Made by a program: the position numbers and the translations under genes. Shown here piece by piece: positions 34,012-42,864 of a DNA stretch of 64,000 nt (positions within the stretch are counted from its first letter, which is position 1; the number at the start of each line of letters is the position of its first letter). The notes below the pieces were generated by a model. That model was not told the origin of the DNA. It searched no databases and saw only the letters and a list, made by a program, of their open reading frames with translations. Source of the DNA: Hyphomicrobiales bacterium (lineage in GTDB: Bacteria; Pseudomonadota; Alphaproteobacteria; Rhizobiales; Rhizobiaceae); NCBI GenBank assembly GCA_900465685.1, contig UEGR01000011.1, positions 124,001 to 188,000 on the forward strand. The letters are read 5' to 3'.

Positions 34012-35259
34012 TTACGACGGCGACGTGTTGATTTTGCTCATATCGAGTTCGATACGCAGAATATCGCCCGGTTTGATTTCCGTCCGCTCGTTACCCGTAA
34101 TATCCTGAAACGCGCCGTTTACATTGCGGCTGATCGTGAAGATCAGTTTCTTGCGCATATCGGCTGACGAGATATTGCCGGACGACTTGGCGATTTCCGC
34201 CATGGTCTGTATCTGCGCACCGCTGCGCCGTTCCATCCGCGCCAGATTGAGATCAACTTCCTGCAAGCTGGTTGCCGCATCGCTGCGCCGGACTTCTTCC
34301 AGATTGGCAATCCGCTGCTGCATGGCGAGCTGGTTTTGCCGTGCCCGCGCCAGAAACGACGCCAGCTCCAGCGCATCGCGGCGTGTCGCCGACAGATCGC
34401 GCTCCTGATCACGCAGGTTCGACTTGGCCGCGAGGCCACGATCGACCAGCGACCGGCTGGAATCGACATTTTCCTGCAACAGCTGGATTTCCGTATCGTG
34501 CAGCTTGATGCTTTCCTGCAGGGTGTTGATTTCGTCGCCGTAGCTTGCGACCTGCGCTTCAAGCGCCTGCCGTTCGGCTTTCATATTGTTGCGACGCACA
34601 TCGAACAGTGTGCGCTCACCCTCCAGCATATGCTGAACCATCACCTGATCGTCTTTTGATACGTTAGACTGCTGCGATGGCGTGTAGTCGAAATCGGTTC
34701 CCTGCAATTCCGCAGCCAAGCGCGCCCGGCGGATTGTCTGGGCGGAAATCTGCAATTGCAGATCGGAATATTCCTGTTGCGCGGCGATCAACTGCATACC
34801 GGCAGTTACGGCGGGCGCTTCGCCCTTGCCTGCACCGCCGCCCAGCGCCATCAGTTCCAGCGCAACCATGCCGGGCCGGTACTCATATTTGCCGGGTGCC
34901 TTGATATCACCCACGACAAAGACCGGCGCATATTGGTTGATCGTCGCCGTCACCGTCAGACCCGGAATATGTTGCGACAGGGATGCTGCGATCTTCTCGC
35001 TGATTTCAGTTGTCGTGAGACCGCGAACGGGAATGCTGCCGACAACGGGATAGCCTATATTGCCATCCACATCGACCGGGTAAAGCCCGGTCAGGGAAGG
35101 CTGGCCGTAGACCGTGACCAGCAAGACATCATTGGAACCGATGCGATAAATCTGGCCCTCGGCCAGCGCCATGCTGCCCGCGCCGAGGAACAGCATCGCG
35201 GAAAACACCGATGCATGTAAATGGCGGGCGAAACGACGCTTGTATGGAATTTTCGGCAT
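34012..35259 (-). CDS. Polysaccharide export protein (ExoF/Wza-like)
   Basis: A 415-residue exported protein. After a signal peptide (cleavage near Ala-Leu-Ala 31-33) comes a polysaccharide-export (PES) domain with YRIGSNDVLLVTVYGQPSL and GYPVVGSIPVRGLTTTEI, then a soluble-ligand-binding beta-grasp domain (PVFVVGDIKAPGKYEYRPGM). A long coiled coil follows (about 190-355), and a last beta domain ends it. This is the ExoF type, longer than Wza, without a lipobox. It forms or gates the outer-membrane channel for the EPS. It follows the copolymerase gene by 14 bp. Confidence 0.9.
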   Translation of the reverse strand: MPKIPYKRRFARHLHASVFSAMLFLGAGSMALAEGQIYRIGSNDVLLVTVYGQPSLTGLYPVDVDGNIGYPVVGSIPVRGLTTTEISEKIAASLSQHIPGLTVTATINQYAPVFVVGDIKAPGKYEYRPGMVALELMALGGGAGKGEAPAVTAGMQLIAAQQEYSDLQLQISAQTIRRARLAAELQGTDFDYTPSQQSNVSKDDQVMVQHMLEGERTLFDVRRNNMKAERQALEAQVASYGDEINTLQESIKLHDTEIQLLQENVDSSRSLVDRGLAAKSNLRDQERDLSATRRDALELASFLARARQNQLAMQQRIANLEEVRRSDAATSLQEVDLNLARMERRSGAQIQTMAEIAKSSGNISSADMRKKLIFTISRNVNGAFQDITGNERTEIKPGDILRIELDMSKINTSPS

Positions 35260-35273
35260 GGCCCCCTCCTAAA

Positions 35274-37403
35274 CTAAACCTGTCCCTGGTTTTGATCCGG
35301 CGCCAGATCCGGCGTTCGGCTGCGGCGCTTGAACAGCCCGGAAAACAGGGCGCGGACCGTTGCCAGCGTGCTGGTCACCCGCCCGGCATAGATGGCCGGG
35401 GCCTGACTGACGACAGCGAGCGCGGGCTTGCGGCCAAAAGATGCCAGCGTCTGCACCAGCGCATTGGTTGCGCTGGAATCGCGCCGGTCATCGCTGACCA
35501 CAAGAAGCGCTGTATCCGTAGCGCGCGACATCAGAACCGACCGCTTGTCTTCCTTGAAGGGCGGTAAATCCACCAGGATGATCTTGTGATCGGCGCGCAG
35601 CTGCGCAATGAGCCCGCTCAGCCAATCGCCTTCCAGCGCTGGCCGATGCGGTCTGATAATATCGATACCGGAGCCATGGTCGTGGATCAGTGCGGCGCCG
35701 CTCAGCTTTTTGGCTGTAGCGGGTGGCTGCAAATCGTCGATGGGCAGACCGAAAGCCGCACAAAGGCCTGACTGGCCGTTGGTCGCATCGATCACCGCAA
35801 TCGATACACCGCTCGCAGCAAACTGTTGGGCGAGCGCGGTGATCACAAGGCTTTTGCTATCGGCATCGGATAGCGAAATCACCGACAAAGCAAGTGAATC
35901 GCGCCCCCGCGTCAGAACCCGCAAACGATCATGCACAGACTTGATTGCACGACCAAAAGCGCTCGCCGGGTCCAGTCCGCCATTGATCAACAGCGGTACG
36001 GTCAGGCGTGGCGTGTTGGGCAGCAAGGTGGCTGCCGGAATGCCCGGCAAGGCCAGCGATGAGGTCTGGGCCGGTCTGATCCGGTCGAAAGTTTCCTTCA
36101 GCATCGTACCGGCAACGGCGAAAAGCCCACCCAGACCGATGCCCAGCAACAGCCAGTTCATCAGTTTCGGGCTTGCCTTGGCCATGGCCGGTTCAGCGCT
36201 GGAAATAAGCTGCGCTTCCGCCGAGGCGATACCATCCTGCTCAATCAGCTGCTTGTATCGCGTCAGATAACTTTCATAGACAACGCGGCTGGCATTGGCT
36301 TCGCGGTCGAGCTGCGCCGCTGTCACCTGCGCCTGATTGGCGCTGGCAAGGTCAGCTTCTGCGGCCTTCAGCGCCTGTTCAAGACTGATCCGCCTTTGCC
36401 GGGCGATCTGGATTTCATTGCCGAGGCTTTGCACGATCTGGTCAACCTGTCCGACAATCTGCTGCCGCAGTGCGTCGCGCTCTGCCGTCAAAACGGGTAT
36501 CTCGGCGCTTTTCACGGCGCCGTTCGTCTGCAATTCACCAAGCTGGCGCTCAACACGCGCCTCTTCATTGCGCAATTGCTGGATCGCCGGAGATGCCAGA
36601 ACTTCGGCCAAGGCCGGTGCATCGCTGCTTCCTTTCAGCGCCTGTGCGGTCTGCAATCGAGCCTCTGCTGAAGACACAGCCCCGGTTGCCGCGACAATCT
36701 CCGTATTCAAAGCCGCAACGCGCTGCGCCTGAAACGTCATCTGCCCCTGATCGCCCGCCAGACCGGATTTCTGCCGGAAATCTTCCGCAGCCCGTTCGGC
36801 TGTTTCGAGATCGTTGCGCAATGTGACGAGCTTTTCACCCAACCATTCGCTGACGCGCTTGGCCGCCGATTGCTGAACATCCACCTGATGGTCCAGATAA
36901 GCGTTCGCAAACGCATTGGCGACCTTCGCCGCATAGACCGGATCCGATGCCCTATACGAAATGAAAATCGTATAGGAGCGACCGTCGTTGGTAACCTGCA
37001 ACCGCGAAAGCAGAAGATCGATCTGATCGCGCTCACGCGCAGCGGCGTCGCTGTTCGGCGTGGCCGCAGGCGGCACCGTGACGCCATCCGCCTGCAGAAT
37101 ATCGATCACCTTGCGCGCCATCATTCGCGAATTGATGATATCCAGCTCTGAACGCAGAACCGGGCTATCCTGCGGCAGCGGCGTAATGGCGCTTTCGCTT
37201 GGAAGTGCCTGCAAGCGCCGCATATCCAGAACAACCACCGCCTCCGAAACATAGGAGACGGGGGCATTCATGTAGCCGAGGCAACCAACCCCTATACCCA
37301 CCAGAACGGGCACGGTCAGCATCAGTTTTCTGCGTTTAACAGTATCCAGAAGGTCGGCAACCGGCTGCCGCGCGCTTCCTGACGAAACGTCGGAGATAAT
37401 CAC
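35274..37403 (-). CDS. Wzc/ExoP-like polysaccharide copolymerase with degenerate kinase domain
   Basis: A 709-residue polysaccharide copolymerase. The Wzz-type part has two membrane helices (about 29-45 and 416-434), with a long periplasmic coiled coil between them. A cytoplasmic P-loop domain follows (about 480-680). It has the fold pattern of a bacterial tyrosine kinase, but the Walker A is SDADSKS (512-518) instead of GxxGxGKS/T. The A' motif is only VIDATN, the Walker B is ILVDLPP (609-615), and no C-terminal Tyr cluster exists. Chain-length control is likely; autophosphorylation is doubtful. It is second in the LuxR-ExoP-ExoF operon. Confidence 0.88.
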   Translation of the reverse strand: MIISDVSSGSARQPVADLLDTVKRRKLMLTVPVLVGIGVGCLGYMNAPVSYVSEAVVVLDMRRLQALPSESAITPLPQDSPVLRSELDIINSRMMARKVIDILQADGVTVPPAATPNSDAAARERDQIDLLLSRLQVTNDGRSYTIFISYRASDPVYAAKVANAFANAYLDHQVDVQQSAAKRVSEWLGEKLVTLRNDLETAERAAEDFRQKSGLAGDQGQMTFQAQRVAALNTEIVAATGAVSSAEARLQTAQALKGSSDAPALAEVLASPAIQQLRNEEARVERQLGELQTNGAVKSAEIPVLTAERDALRQQIVGQVDQIVQSLGNEIQIARQRRISLEQALKAAEADLASANQAQVTAAQLDREANASRVVYESYLTRYKQLIEQDGIASAEAQLISSAEPAMAKASPKLMNWLLLGIGLGGLFAVAGTMLKETFDRIRPAQTSSLALPGIPAATLLPNTPRLTVPLLINGGLDPASAFGRAIKSVHDRLRVLTRGRDSLALSVISLSDADSKSLVITALAQQFAASGVSIAVIDATNGQSGLCAAFGLPIDDLQPPATAKKLSGAALIHDHGSGIDIIRPHRPALEGDWLSGLIAQLRADHKIILVDLPPFKEDKRSVLMSRATDTALLVVSDDRRDSSATNALVQTLASFGRKPALAVVSQAPAIYAGRVTSTLATVRALFSGLFKRRSRTPDLAPDQNQGQV

Positions 37404-37447
37404 AACAGTGCTCCTTCACGGGAAGATCAGCTAGGACTTAACGTTGC

Positions 37448-38218
37448 TTACAGTTCGGAAAATGAGGTTTCCGAAGGGAACAGCTCGTTAATGATGCAGG
37501 CGACTTCCGTGCGGTTCGTGACCTTGAGCTTCTTCATGATATTCCGAATATGCACTTTCACAGTGCTTTCGCGGAGCTTCAGCTCATATGCGATGATCTT
37601 GTTGGCCTTGCCGCGGCGCAATGCATTGACGACCTCGGCCTGGCGCTGCGTGAACATGCCGCCCAATGGCTGAATGCGCTGCGCACCTGTTTCGGTCGCA
37701 TGGCGAAGCGCCAGAACACTGCTCGCTGGCACGAAGGTTCCGCCCGCCATGGCGAGACGCAGCGCTTCGATGCAGACATTGAGATTGACCGACGTCGGGA
37801 TATAGCCCTTCACGCCATGCTCAAGCGCGCGGACGACCTGCGATATTTCTTCCTTGTCGGCGAGAATGATCACCGGCGCAGGCGCGCATTCGGTGACAAG
37901 AGACTTGAGATAATTGCCGACCGCCGGGTCGGATACTTTCTGTCCGCCCACATTGAAAAGCACTGCCGATGCGGTCCGGCTGCGACGCTGATGTTGCCAT
38001 TGTTCGAATGAACTGAAAGTTGCAATGGCCATATCGGCGCAATTATTGGTCAGTCCATGCGCCAGACACTCGCGATCCAATGCGCGGCTGTCTATAATGA
38101 CAACCAGCGACTGTTCCCGCTCCTTGGAATAGTCGCGCTGATCAGTAACGCGGCTCGCATACATGTTGCGAGAGTTGAGGCTCTCTTCCTTATCCTTGAA
38201 CTGTGCAGAAATATTCAT
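37448..38218 (-). CDS. LuxR-family regulator with pseudo-receiver domain
   Basis: A 256-residue regulator. The C-terminal LuxR/FixJ helix-turn-helix (about 188-245) is clear: MFTQRQAEVVNALRRGKANK and ESTVKVHIRNIMKKLKV. The N-terminal part has the length and strand pattern of a receiver (SLVVIIDSRALDREC near 35-50), but the strand that should carry the phosphate-accepting Asp reads AVLFNVGGQ. Phosphorylation is therefore unlikely and another input is expected. The start at 38218 has GAGGG; eight more residues are possible. It lies 44 bp upstream of the copolymerase gene, so it probably controls the EPS export genes and itself. Confidence 0.85.
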   Translation of the reverse strand: MNISAQFKDKEESLNSRNMYASRVTDQRDYSKEREQSLVVIIDSRALDRECLAHGLTNNCADMAIATFSSFEQWQHQRRSRTASAVLFNVGGQKVSDPAVGNYLKSLVTECAPAPVIILADKEEISQVVRALEHGVKGYIPTSVNLNVCIEALRLAMAGGTFVPASSVLALRHATETGAQRIQPLGGMFTQRQAEVVNALRRGKANKIIAYELKLRESTVKVHIRNIMKKLKVTNRTEVACIINELFPSETSFSEL

Positions 38219-38434
38219 TTTAACGCCCTCTGAATTTTTCAAGAACGCAATCCTTCTCCATGTCTAACCTTCATTAAACATGTGGATTACATCGTGTTCT
38301 ATTTTATGATTGTATTCAGTCGCCCTAAGTTCTTTTATATATCTTATTTTCCTAAATTATTGCCGAACTCCCCCGGGCTGTCATTAACCTAGATTAACGG
38401 GCGAATAGAAATATGGTTTAGAGTGTATCCGCTA

Positions 38435-38456
38435 TTCTACCCAATTAGTGGTAGAA
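38435..38456. promoter_or_regulatory. Inverted-repeat operator candidate
   Basis: TTCTACC (38435-38441) and GGTAGAA (38450-38456) are perfect inverted repeats eight bases apart. The site lies in the gap between the divergent LuxR-type and Crp/Fnr-type genes (38219-38557), which is otherwise AT-rich and without a gene. Size and symmetry fit a dimeric regulator. Confidence 0.5.
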
Positions 38457-38557
38457 AATGCCCCCTTGCCAAATCATTGCCCCTCACGGAAGCTTGTCAT
38501 CCAATATGACGCGATTTCGTGCAGGATGAGCCGGGCAATCATCCTGATATCCAAACC

Positions 38558-39334
38558 ATGCACCGGGTAACGCCGATGGGGCTGAATAACGAAGACAACA
38601 CGCTGCTCAATCTTCTCAAGAATCCACCCATCGATGCGACCTTCGAGGCAAATGACCTTAATGTTCTGCGATCGATGCCGGTTTCGACCAGACACTATTC
38701 ACCGCATACAATCATATCCAGACAAGGTGACTGGACGAATTCGGTGCTCATCATCAATAGCGGGTGGTGCTGCATCTATCGTGATCTGCCCAACGGCGAC
38801 AGGCAGATTCTCGATTTTCCGATGAAGGGCGACCTTCTGGGTTTCCGCACGGGATTGGGCTTCAACTATTACACGCTGTTTTCCATCACCGATATTTCGG
38901 TACTGGAAATCAACCTCGATACGCTGGTTGAAAACATGCTGAAATCGGCGCGACTGGCTATGGCCTTCATGGAGATGACAGCGCGCCAGCGCACCATCCT
39001 GCTGGAACACCTGATCAGTCTGGGAAGGCGCGCCTCGGTCTCGCGTGTTGCGCATCTTCTTCTTGAACTCGGCTATCGTGCCCGGGCCAATGGCACTGGC
39101 GACGAGAACGGCTTCTATTGCCCCATCACCCAAAGCGAACTGGCCGACGCGCTCGGACTGACGCCTATCCACACCAATCGAATGCTGAGGGAACTGCGCG
39201 AGGACAATCTGCTGACATTCCGTAACAACGAGGTGAAGTTCCTGAACCGGACGGCGCTCATGCAGATTTGCAGCTTCGATGAAAGCTATCTGGCGGCCAA
39301 TATCTTCGCGAGCATTCACAAGTCCAACCGCTGA
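38558..39334 (+). CDS. Crp/Fnr-family transcriptional regulator
   Basis: A regulator of about 258 residues. A cyclic-nucleotide-binding-like beta-roll covers roughly residues 40-160 (HTIISRQGDWTNSVLIINSG, RQILDFPMKGDLLGFRTG). A dimer helix and a Crp-type winged helix follow, with ITQSELADALGLTPIHTNRM. The Fnr Cys cluster is absent, and the cAMP-contact residues are not obvious, so the ligand is unknown. The start is uncertain: GTG 38519, ATG 38558 and ATG 38576 are in frame and none has a strong ribosome site. It is divergent from the EPS LuxR regulator. Confidence 0.88.
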   Translation: MHRVTPMGLNNEDNTLLNLLKNPPIDATFEANDLNVLRSMPVSTRHYSPHTIISRQGDWTNSVLIINSGWCCIYRDLPNGDRQILDFPMKGDLLGFRTGLGFNYYTLFSITDISVLEINLDTLVENMLKSARLAMAFMEMTARQRTILLEHLISLGRRASVSRVAHLLLELGYRARANGTGDENGFYCPITQSELADALGLTPIHTNRMLRELREDNLLTFRNNEVKFLNRTALMQICSFDESYLAANIFASIHKSNR

Positions 39335-39477
39335 GTAGCCTCGCCCGTCCGCCTTGCCACCCCATTCCCACCAATATCGGTTCTGTTTATCAAATCTTAT
39401 CCGGATGGCTGCCATTACTGCAGCATTACAAAGCACTCTTTAGGCAAATGCCTGCGCAATCAGACGAGGAACAACGC

Positions 39478-40116
39478 ATGAGCGGCGCGGAAAGCGAAGA
39501 ACTCATTCACGTGCTCTATATCACGGCCATCGTTGCCGAAGCGATGACCGCAGCGCTGGCTGCGGGACGTCGGGAGATGGACTGGATTGGTGTTTTCCTG
39601 CTTGGCTGCGTTACCGCGCTTGGCGGCGGATCGGTGCGCGATGTTCTGCTCAATCACCATCCACTGTCATGGGTGCAGCATCCAAGCTATCTGGTGATCA
39701 CAGGTTTTGCGGCTTTGGCCACCATCCTCGTCGCGCGCTATATGCATCGCCTGCGGCAGATGTTTCTTTTTCTTGATGCCATCGGTCTGGTGGTGTTCAC
39801 GGTGATTGGCTGCGGCGTAGCCCTGAGCATGAACATGCCGATCATCATCGTGATTGCAGCGGGCATGATCACCGGTTGCGTCGGCGGTGTTCTGCGCGAT
39901 GTGCTGTGCAATGATGTGCCACTGCTGTTCCGTTCGGAACTCTACGCAACCGTATCGGTCGTTACCGGCGGCATCTATCTCGGCGGTCTTTATCTGAATG
40001 TCCCGCAAGGCCCTGCCGCCTTCGTGGCGATGGCGGCAGGGCTCGTTCTGCGACTTCTGGCGCTGCGCTTCAATTGGAGCATGCCCAAATTCGTCTATAC
40101 GAAAGATCTGCACTAA
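39478..40116 (+). CDS. TRIC/UPF0126 family membrane protein
   Basis: A 212-residue inner-membrane protein of the YicG/UPF0126 (bacterial TRIC channel) family. It has seven hydrophobic segments arranged as two similar halves, each with a Gly-rich kinked motif: ALGGGSVRDVLLNHHPLSWV and GCVGGVLRDVLCNDVPLLF. Homologues are trimeric monovalent-cation channels. The ATG at 39478 has GAGGA at 7 bases; an earlier in-frame start would add 10 residues. It stands alone, 144 bp after the Crp/Fnr gene. Confidence 0.92.
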   Translation: MSGAESEELIHVLYITAIVAEAMTAALAAGRREMDWIGVFLLGCVTALGGGSVRDVLLNHHPLSWVQHPSYLVITGFAALATILVARYMHRLRQMFLFLDAIGLVVFTVIGCGVALSMNMPIIIVIAAGMITGCVGGVLRDVLCNDVPLLFRSELYATVSVVTGGIYLGGLYLNVPQGPAAFVAMAAGLVLRLLALRFNWSMPKFVYTKDLH

Positions 40117-40131
40117 CCTTGTTAGCGCGGA

Positions 40132-40338
40132 TCATCGCTCCTTTTTCTGACTGCGCGCGCGCAGCCAGAAAATGACGAAGAAACCCAGCACGAAAACAAC
40201 TGCGAAGATCGCTGCTGCCACATGCGAGCGCGCGCCCAGCGCCAGCATGATGCTTGGCACGAAATAAGCGAGCACACCGAAACCGATCAGGATGACGGCG
40301 GCGGCGATGGCCGGATGGCTTTTCTGCGGTTCAGCCAA
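40132..40338 (-). CDS. Small two-helix membrane protein
   Basis: A 68-residue protein with two hydrophobic segments (about 10-33 and 38-60), a short polar N-terminus (AEPQKSHP) and a basic C-terminus (RARSQKKER). I place the start at a TTG at 40338, with GAGGAG ten bases before it; a TTG six codons earlier is also open. It overlaps the GNAT gene stop by a few bases, so it is translated from the same message. Family unknown to me. Confidence 0.65.
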   Translation of the reverse strand: MAEPQKSHPAIAAAVILIGFGVLAYFVPSIMLALGARSHVAAAIFAVVFVLGFFVIFWLRARSQKKER

Positions 40339-41008
40339 GATTGCGGAACTCCTCAAACCTTTTTATCTGCTGGCCGTCACTATCAAAGTTTTCCGGTGCA
40401 AGCCATGCCTGATAGGCTTTCTTGAGCGCAGGCCATTCGCTGTCGATGATCGAATACCATGCCGTGTCGCGGTTCTTGCCCTTGGCCACCATCTGCTGGC
40501 GGAAAATTCCCTCGAAGGTGAAACCGAAACGCTCCGCTGCGCGCTTGGAAGGCGCATTGTCGTTGTTGCACTTCCATTCATAGCGACGATAGCCAAGCTC
40601 GTCGAAGATATATTGCATGAACAGAAACTGTGCTTCCGTCGCCGCCGGCTTGCGCGAAATCAGCGGCCCCCAATAGATATTGCCAATCTCGATCACACCA
40701 TGGACCGGGTCGATGCGCATCAGGGTCTGGCGGCCAGCCACCTTGCCGCTGGCCTTGTCAATGACAGCATAAAACAGCGGATCTTCGCTTTTCGAAACCT
40801 TCTCCAGCCAAGGCTCGAACTCGGCGCGGGTCGCGGGCGGAAACTCGAACAACCACGTGAAACGCTGGTCGGCATCAGTCACCGATGACGCCGCAAAAAG
40901 CTCGTCGCCATGCTTTTGCGGATCAAGCGGCTCCAGGCGCACATAGCGGCCTTCCAGCACTTTTCGTTCCGGCCTTGGACGTGGGGTCCAGTTCTGCAAA
41001 TCACTCAT
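40331..41008 (-). CDS. GNAT N-acetyltransferase (RimJ/RimL-like)
   Basis: A 225-residue GNAT acetyltransferase of the RimJ/RimL-type group (acetyltransf_3). The acetyl-CoA core is visible as YAVIDKASGKVAGRQTLMRI, then IEIGNIYWGPLISRKPAATE, ELGYRRYEWKCNNDNAPSKR and AAERFGFTFEGIFRQ, the usual end of the CoA site. The substrate could be an amino-terminal residue, an amino acid or a small amine. It is the first of a two-gene unit with a small membrane protein. Confidence 0.9.
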   Translation of the reverse strand: MSDLQNWTPRPRPERKVLEGRYVRLEPLDPQKHGDELFAASSVTDADQRFTWLFEFPPATRAEFEPWLEKVSKSEDPLFYAVIDKASGKVAGRQTLMRIDPVHGVIEIGNIYWGPLISRKPAATEAQFLFMQYIFDELGYRRYEWKCNNDNAPSKRAAERFGFTFEGIFRQQMVAKGKNRDTAWYSIIDSEWPALKKAYQAWLAPENFDSDGQQIKRFEEFRNLG

Positions 41009-41092
41009 GTCATTATCCCCGAAGGGCCTCCCATTTCGGGAACGACAGGAGCATAAAAGCCGGGCCGCGCAAACCAGATTATTGTAGCCGTT

Positions 41093-42184
41093 TCATTTTT
41101 CTCGAATGGCGGCTCGATCAACCGAGACGGCCTTGACCAGCGCAATCACCCGGTCGCCTGTTTGCAAGCCAAAATCATCCACCGAGCGGCGTGTCAGGCG
41201 CGCACCCAGATGTCGCCCCTGAAAATCAAGAGAGACATGCGCATTGGGGCCCTCACCCGCCTCGATGTCCGTAATCGTGACCGGCAGCACATTGCGAATG
41301 CTGATGGCATCCGGCGCTGCACGGGCCAGAGAAACATCCCGCGCCCGCACCCGCAGCCGCACATGCATGCCCTGCTTCAGACCCGTATCCGTCAACTGGA
41401 ACGACGCACCGCCAAGGTCGATCTCGGCCAGCTTATAGTTTTCGTCATAAGACGCGACCGTGCCTTCCAGAAGCACGCCGCTACCCTCGCCACCCATGGC
41501 AGGATCTGCCCCGATGCGCGGAAATATTTCTGCTGCCTCACCACTTGCCGTCACCTTGCCGCCCGAAAGCAGCACGATTTCATCAGCAAGCCGTGCCACT
41601 TCGTCTATCTCGTGGCTGACATAAACAATCGGCACATGGCTTTCGTCACGCAGCCGTTCGATAAAGGGCAATATTTCCTGTCGGCGCGCATGATCGAGCG
41701 AGGAAAGCGGCTCATCGAGCAGCAGCAGCGCCGGATCGGATAAAAGCGCCCGACCAATGGCGACACGCTGGCGCTCGCCGCCCGAAAGCGTCGGTGGACG
41801 CCGGTCGAGAAGCGGTTCGATGCCGAGAAGCTTCACCACCTCATCGAAATTACGCGTGGCCTGCCGGTGACCTGCCCAGCGCGCATAGGTCAGGTTGCGC
41901 TTGACGCTCATATGCGGAAACAAACGGGCTTCCTGAAACACATAGCCGATGCGTCGTTTCTCGGGCGGCAGGTTGATGCCCTTATCCGCGTCGAACAGCG
42001 CAAAATCACCGACGGCAATACGTCCGTTTTCGGGGCGTAGCGTTCCGGCAATCATCTTCAAAAGCGTAGTCTTGCCCGCGCCCGAATGACCGAACAGAGC
42101 AGTTACACCACCGCCCGCTGCAAAATCGGCTTCGACGGCGAATTTGCCATTGCGGCCCTTGATGGAAACAACCAATCCGCTCAT
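41093..42184 (-). CDS. modC: Molybdate ABC transporter ATP-binding protein ModC
   Basis: A 363-residue ATPase of the molybdate importer. The ABC domain has Walker A GHSGAGKTT (32-40), the Q-loop YVFQEARLFPHMSV, signature LSGGERQRVAIGRALL, Walker B LLLLDEPLSSLD and the switch His in YVSHEIDEVA. The C-terminal ~130 residues hold a Mop/TOBE molybdate-binding domain (ISIRNVLPVTITDI). The start at 42184 overlaps the modB stop; an earlier frame would add 11 residues. Last gene of modABC. Confidence 0.96.
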   Translation of the reverse strand: MSGLVVSIKGRNGKFAVEADFAAGGGVTALFGHSGAGKTTLLKMIAGTLRPENGRIAVGDFALFDADKGINLPPEKRRIGYVFQEARLFPHMSVKRNLTYARWAGHRQATRNFDEVVKLLGIEPLLDRRPPTLSGGERQRVAIGRALLSDPALLLLDEPLSSLDHARRQEILPFIERLRDESHVPIVYVSHEIDEVARLADEIVLLSGGKVTASGEAAEIFPRIGADPAMGGEGSGVLLEGTVASYDENYKLAEIDLGGASFQLTDTGLKQGMHVRLRVRARDVSLARAAPDAISIRNVLPVTITDIEAGEGPNAHVSLDFQGRHLGARLTRRSVDDFGLQTGDRVIALVKAVSVDRAAIREK

Positions 42185-42864
42185 TTGACGTCTCCGGCAA
42201 GCCTGCGCTGCAACCATTCGGACAGCACGACGGCTATGATGGAAATCGCGGCCGAAATGGCAATCAGTCGGAATGCTTCGGCATCGCCTGATGGCGTTTG
42301 CATCAAAGCATAAATCGCAAGCGAGAGGGTTTGCGTCTCGCCGGGAATATTGGAAACAAAGGTGATGGTTGCGCCGAATTCACCGAGCGCCTTGGCAAAG
42401 CCAAGCACAGCCCCCGCCAGAACACCGGGCAAGAGTGGCGGCAAGATCACCGTGAAAAAGGCTACCAGCCTGCTGGCTCCCAATGTGCGCGCCGCTTCTT
42501 CAAGCCCGCGATCCAGCCCTTCAATCGACAAGCGGATCGGACGGACGAGCAGCGGAAACGCCATGACACCGGCGGCAAGGGCAGCACCGGTCCACCGAAA
42601 GGAAAAGGACAGGCCGAACCATTCCTGCAAGGGTGCGCCGAATGCGCCTCTTGCACCGAACAGGATCAACAGCAGATAGCCTGTGACCACCGGCGGCAAA
42701 ACCAGCGGCATGGTCACAAGCGCCTGCGCCAGAGACTTGCCCGGAAAATCAAACCGGGCAAGAATCCATGCGACAAGGAAGGCTACTGGCAGAGCGACGA
42801 TGATGGCAATTCCGGCAACCCGGAGTGACAGCAGGACAATCGGCCAGACGCCGGCTTCCATCAT
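42181..42864 (-). CDS. modB: Molybdate ABC transporter permease ModB
   Basis: A 227-residue permease with five to six membrane segments and the ABC EAA loop EEAARTLGASRLVAFFTVIL, which docks on ModC. Also visible are MPLVLPPVVTGYLLL and KALGEFGATITFVSNIPGET, both typical of ModB. ATG codons at 42864 and 42861 and a GTG at 42867 are close together after GGAGGCAGG; the first ATG is chosen. The gene overlaps modA and modC. Confidence 0.96.
   Translation of the reverse strand: MMEAGVWPIVLLSLRVAGIAIIVALPVAFLVAWILARFDFPGKSLAQALVTMPLVLPPVVTGYLLLILFGARGAFGAPLQEWFGLSFSFRWTGAALAAGVMAFPLLVRPIRLSIEGLDRGLEEAARTLGASRLVAFFTVILPPLLPGVLAGAVLGFAKALGEFGATITFVSNIPGETQTLSLAIYALMQTPSGDAEAFRLIAISAAISIIAVVLSEWLQRRLAGDVK

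Noticed and set aside
8649-38218. Horizontal island with integrase or att sites around the EPS locus
   Set aside because: No integrase, transposase, tRNA or flanking direct repeat is seen; base composition does not obviously differ from the neighbours by eye.
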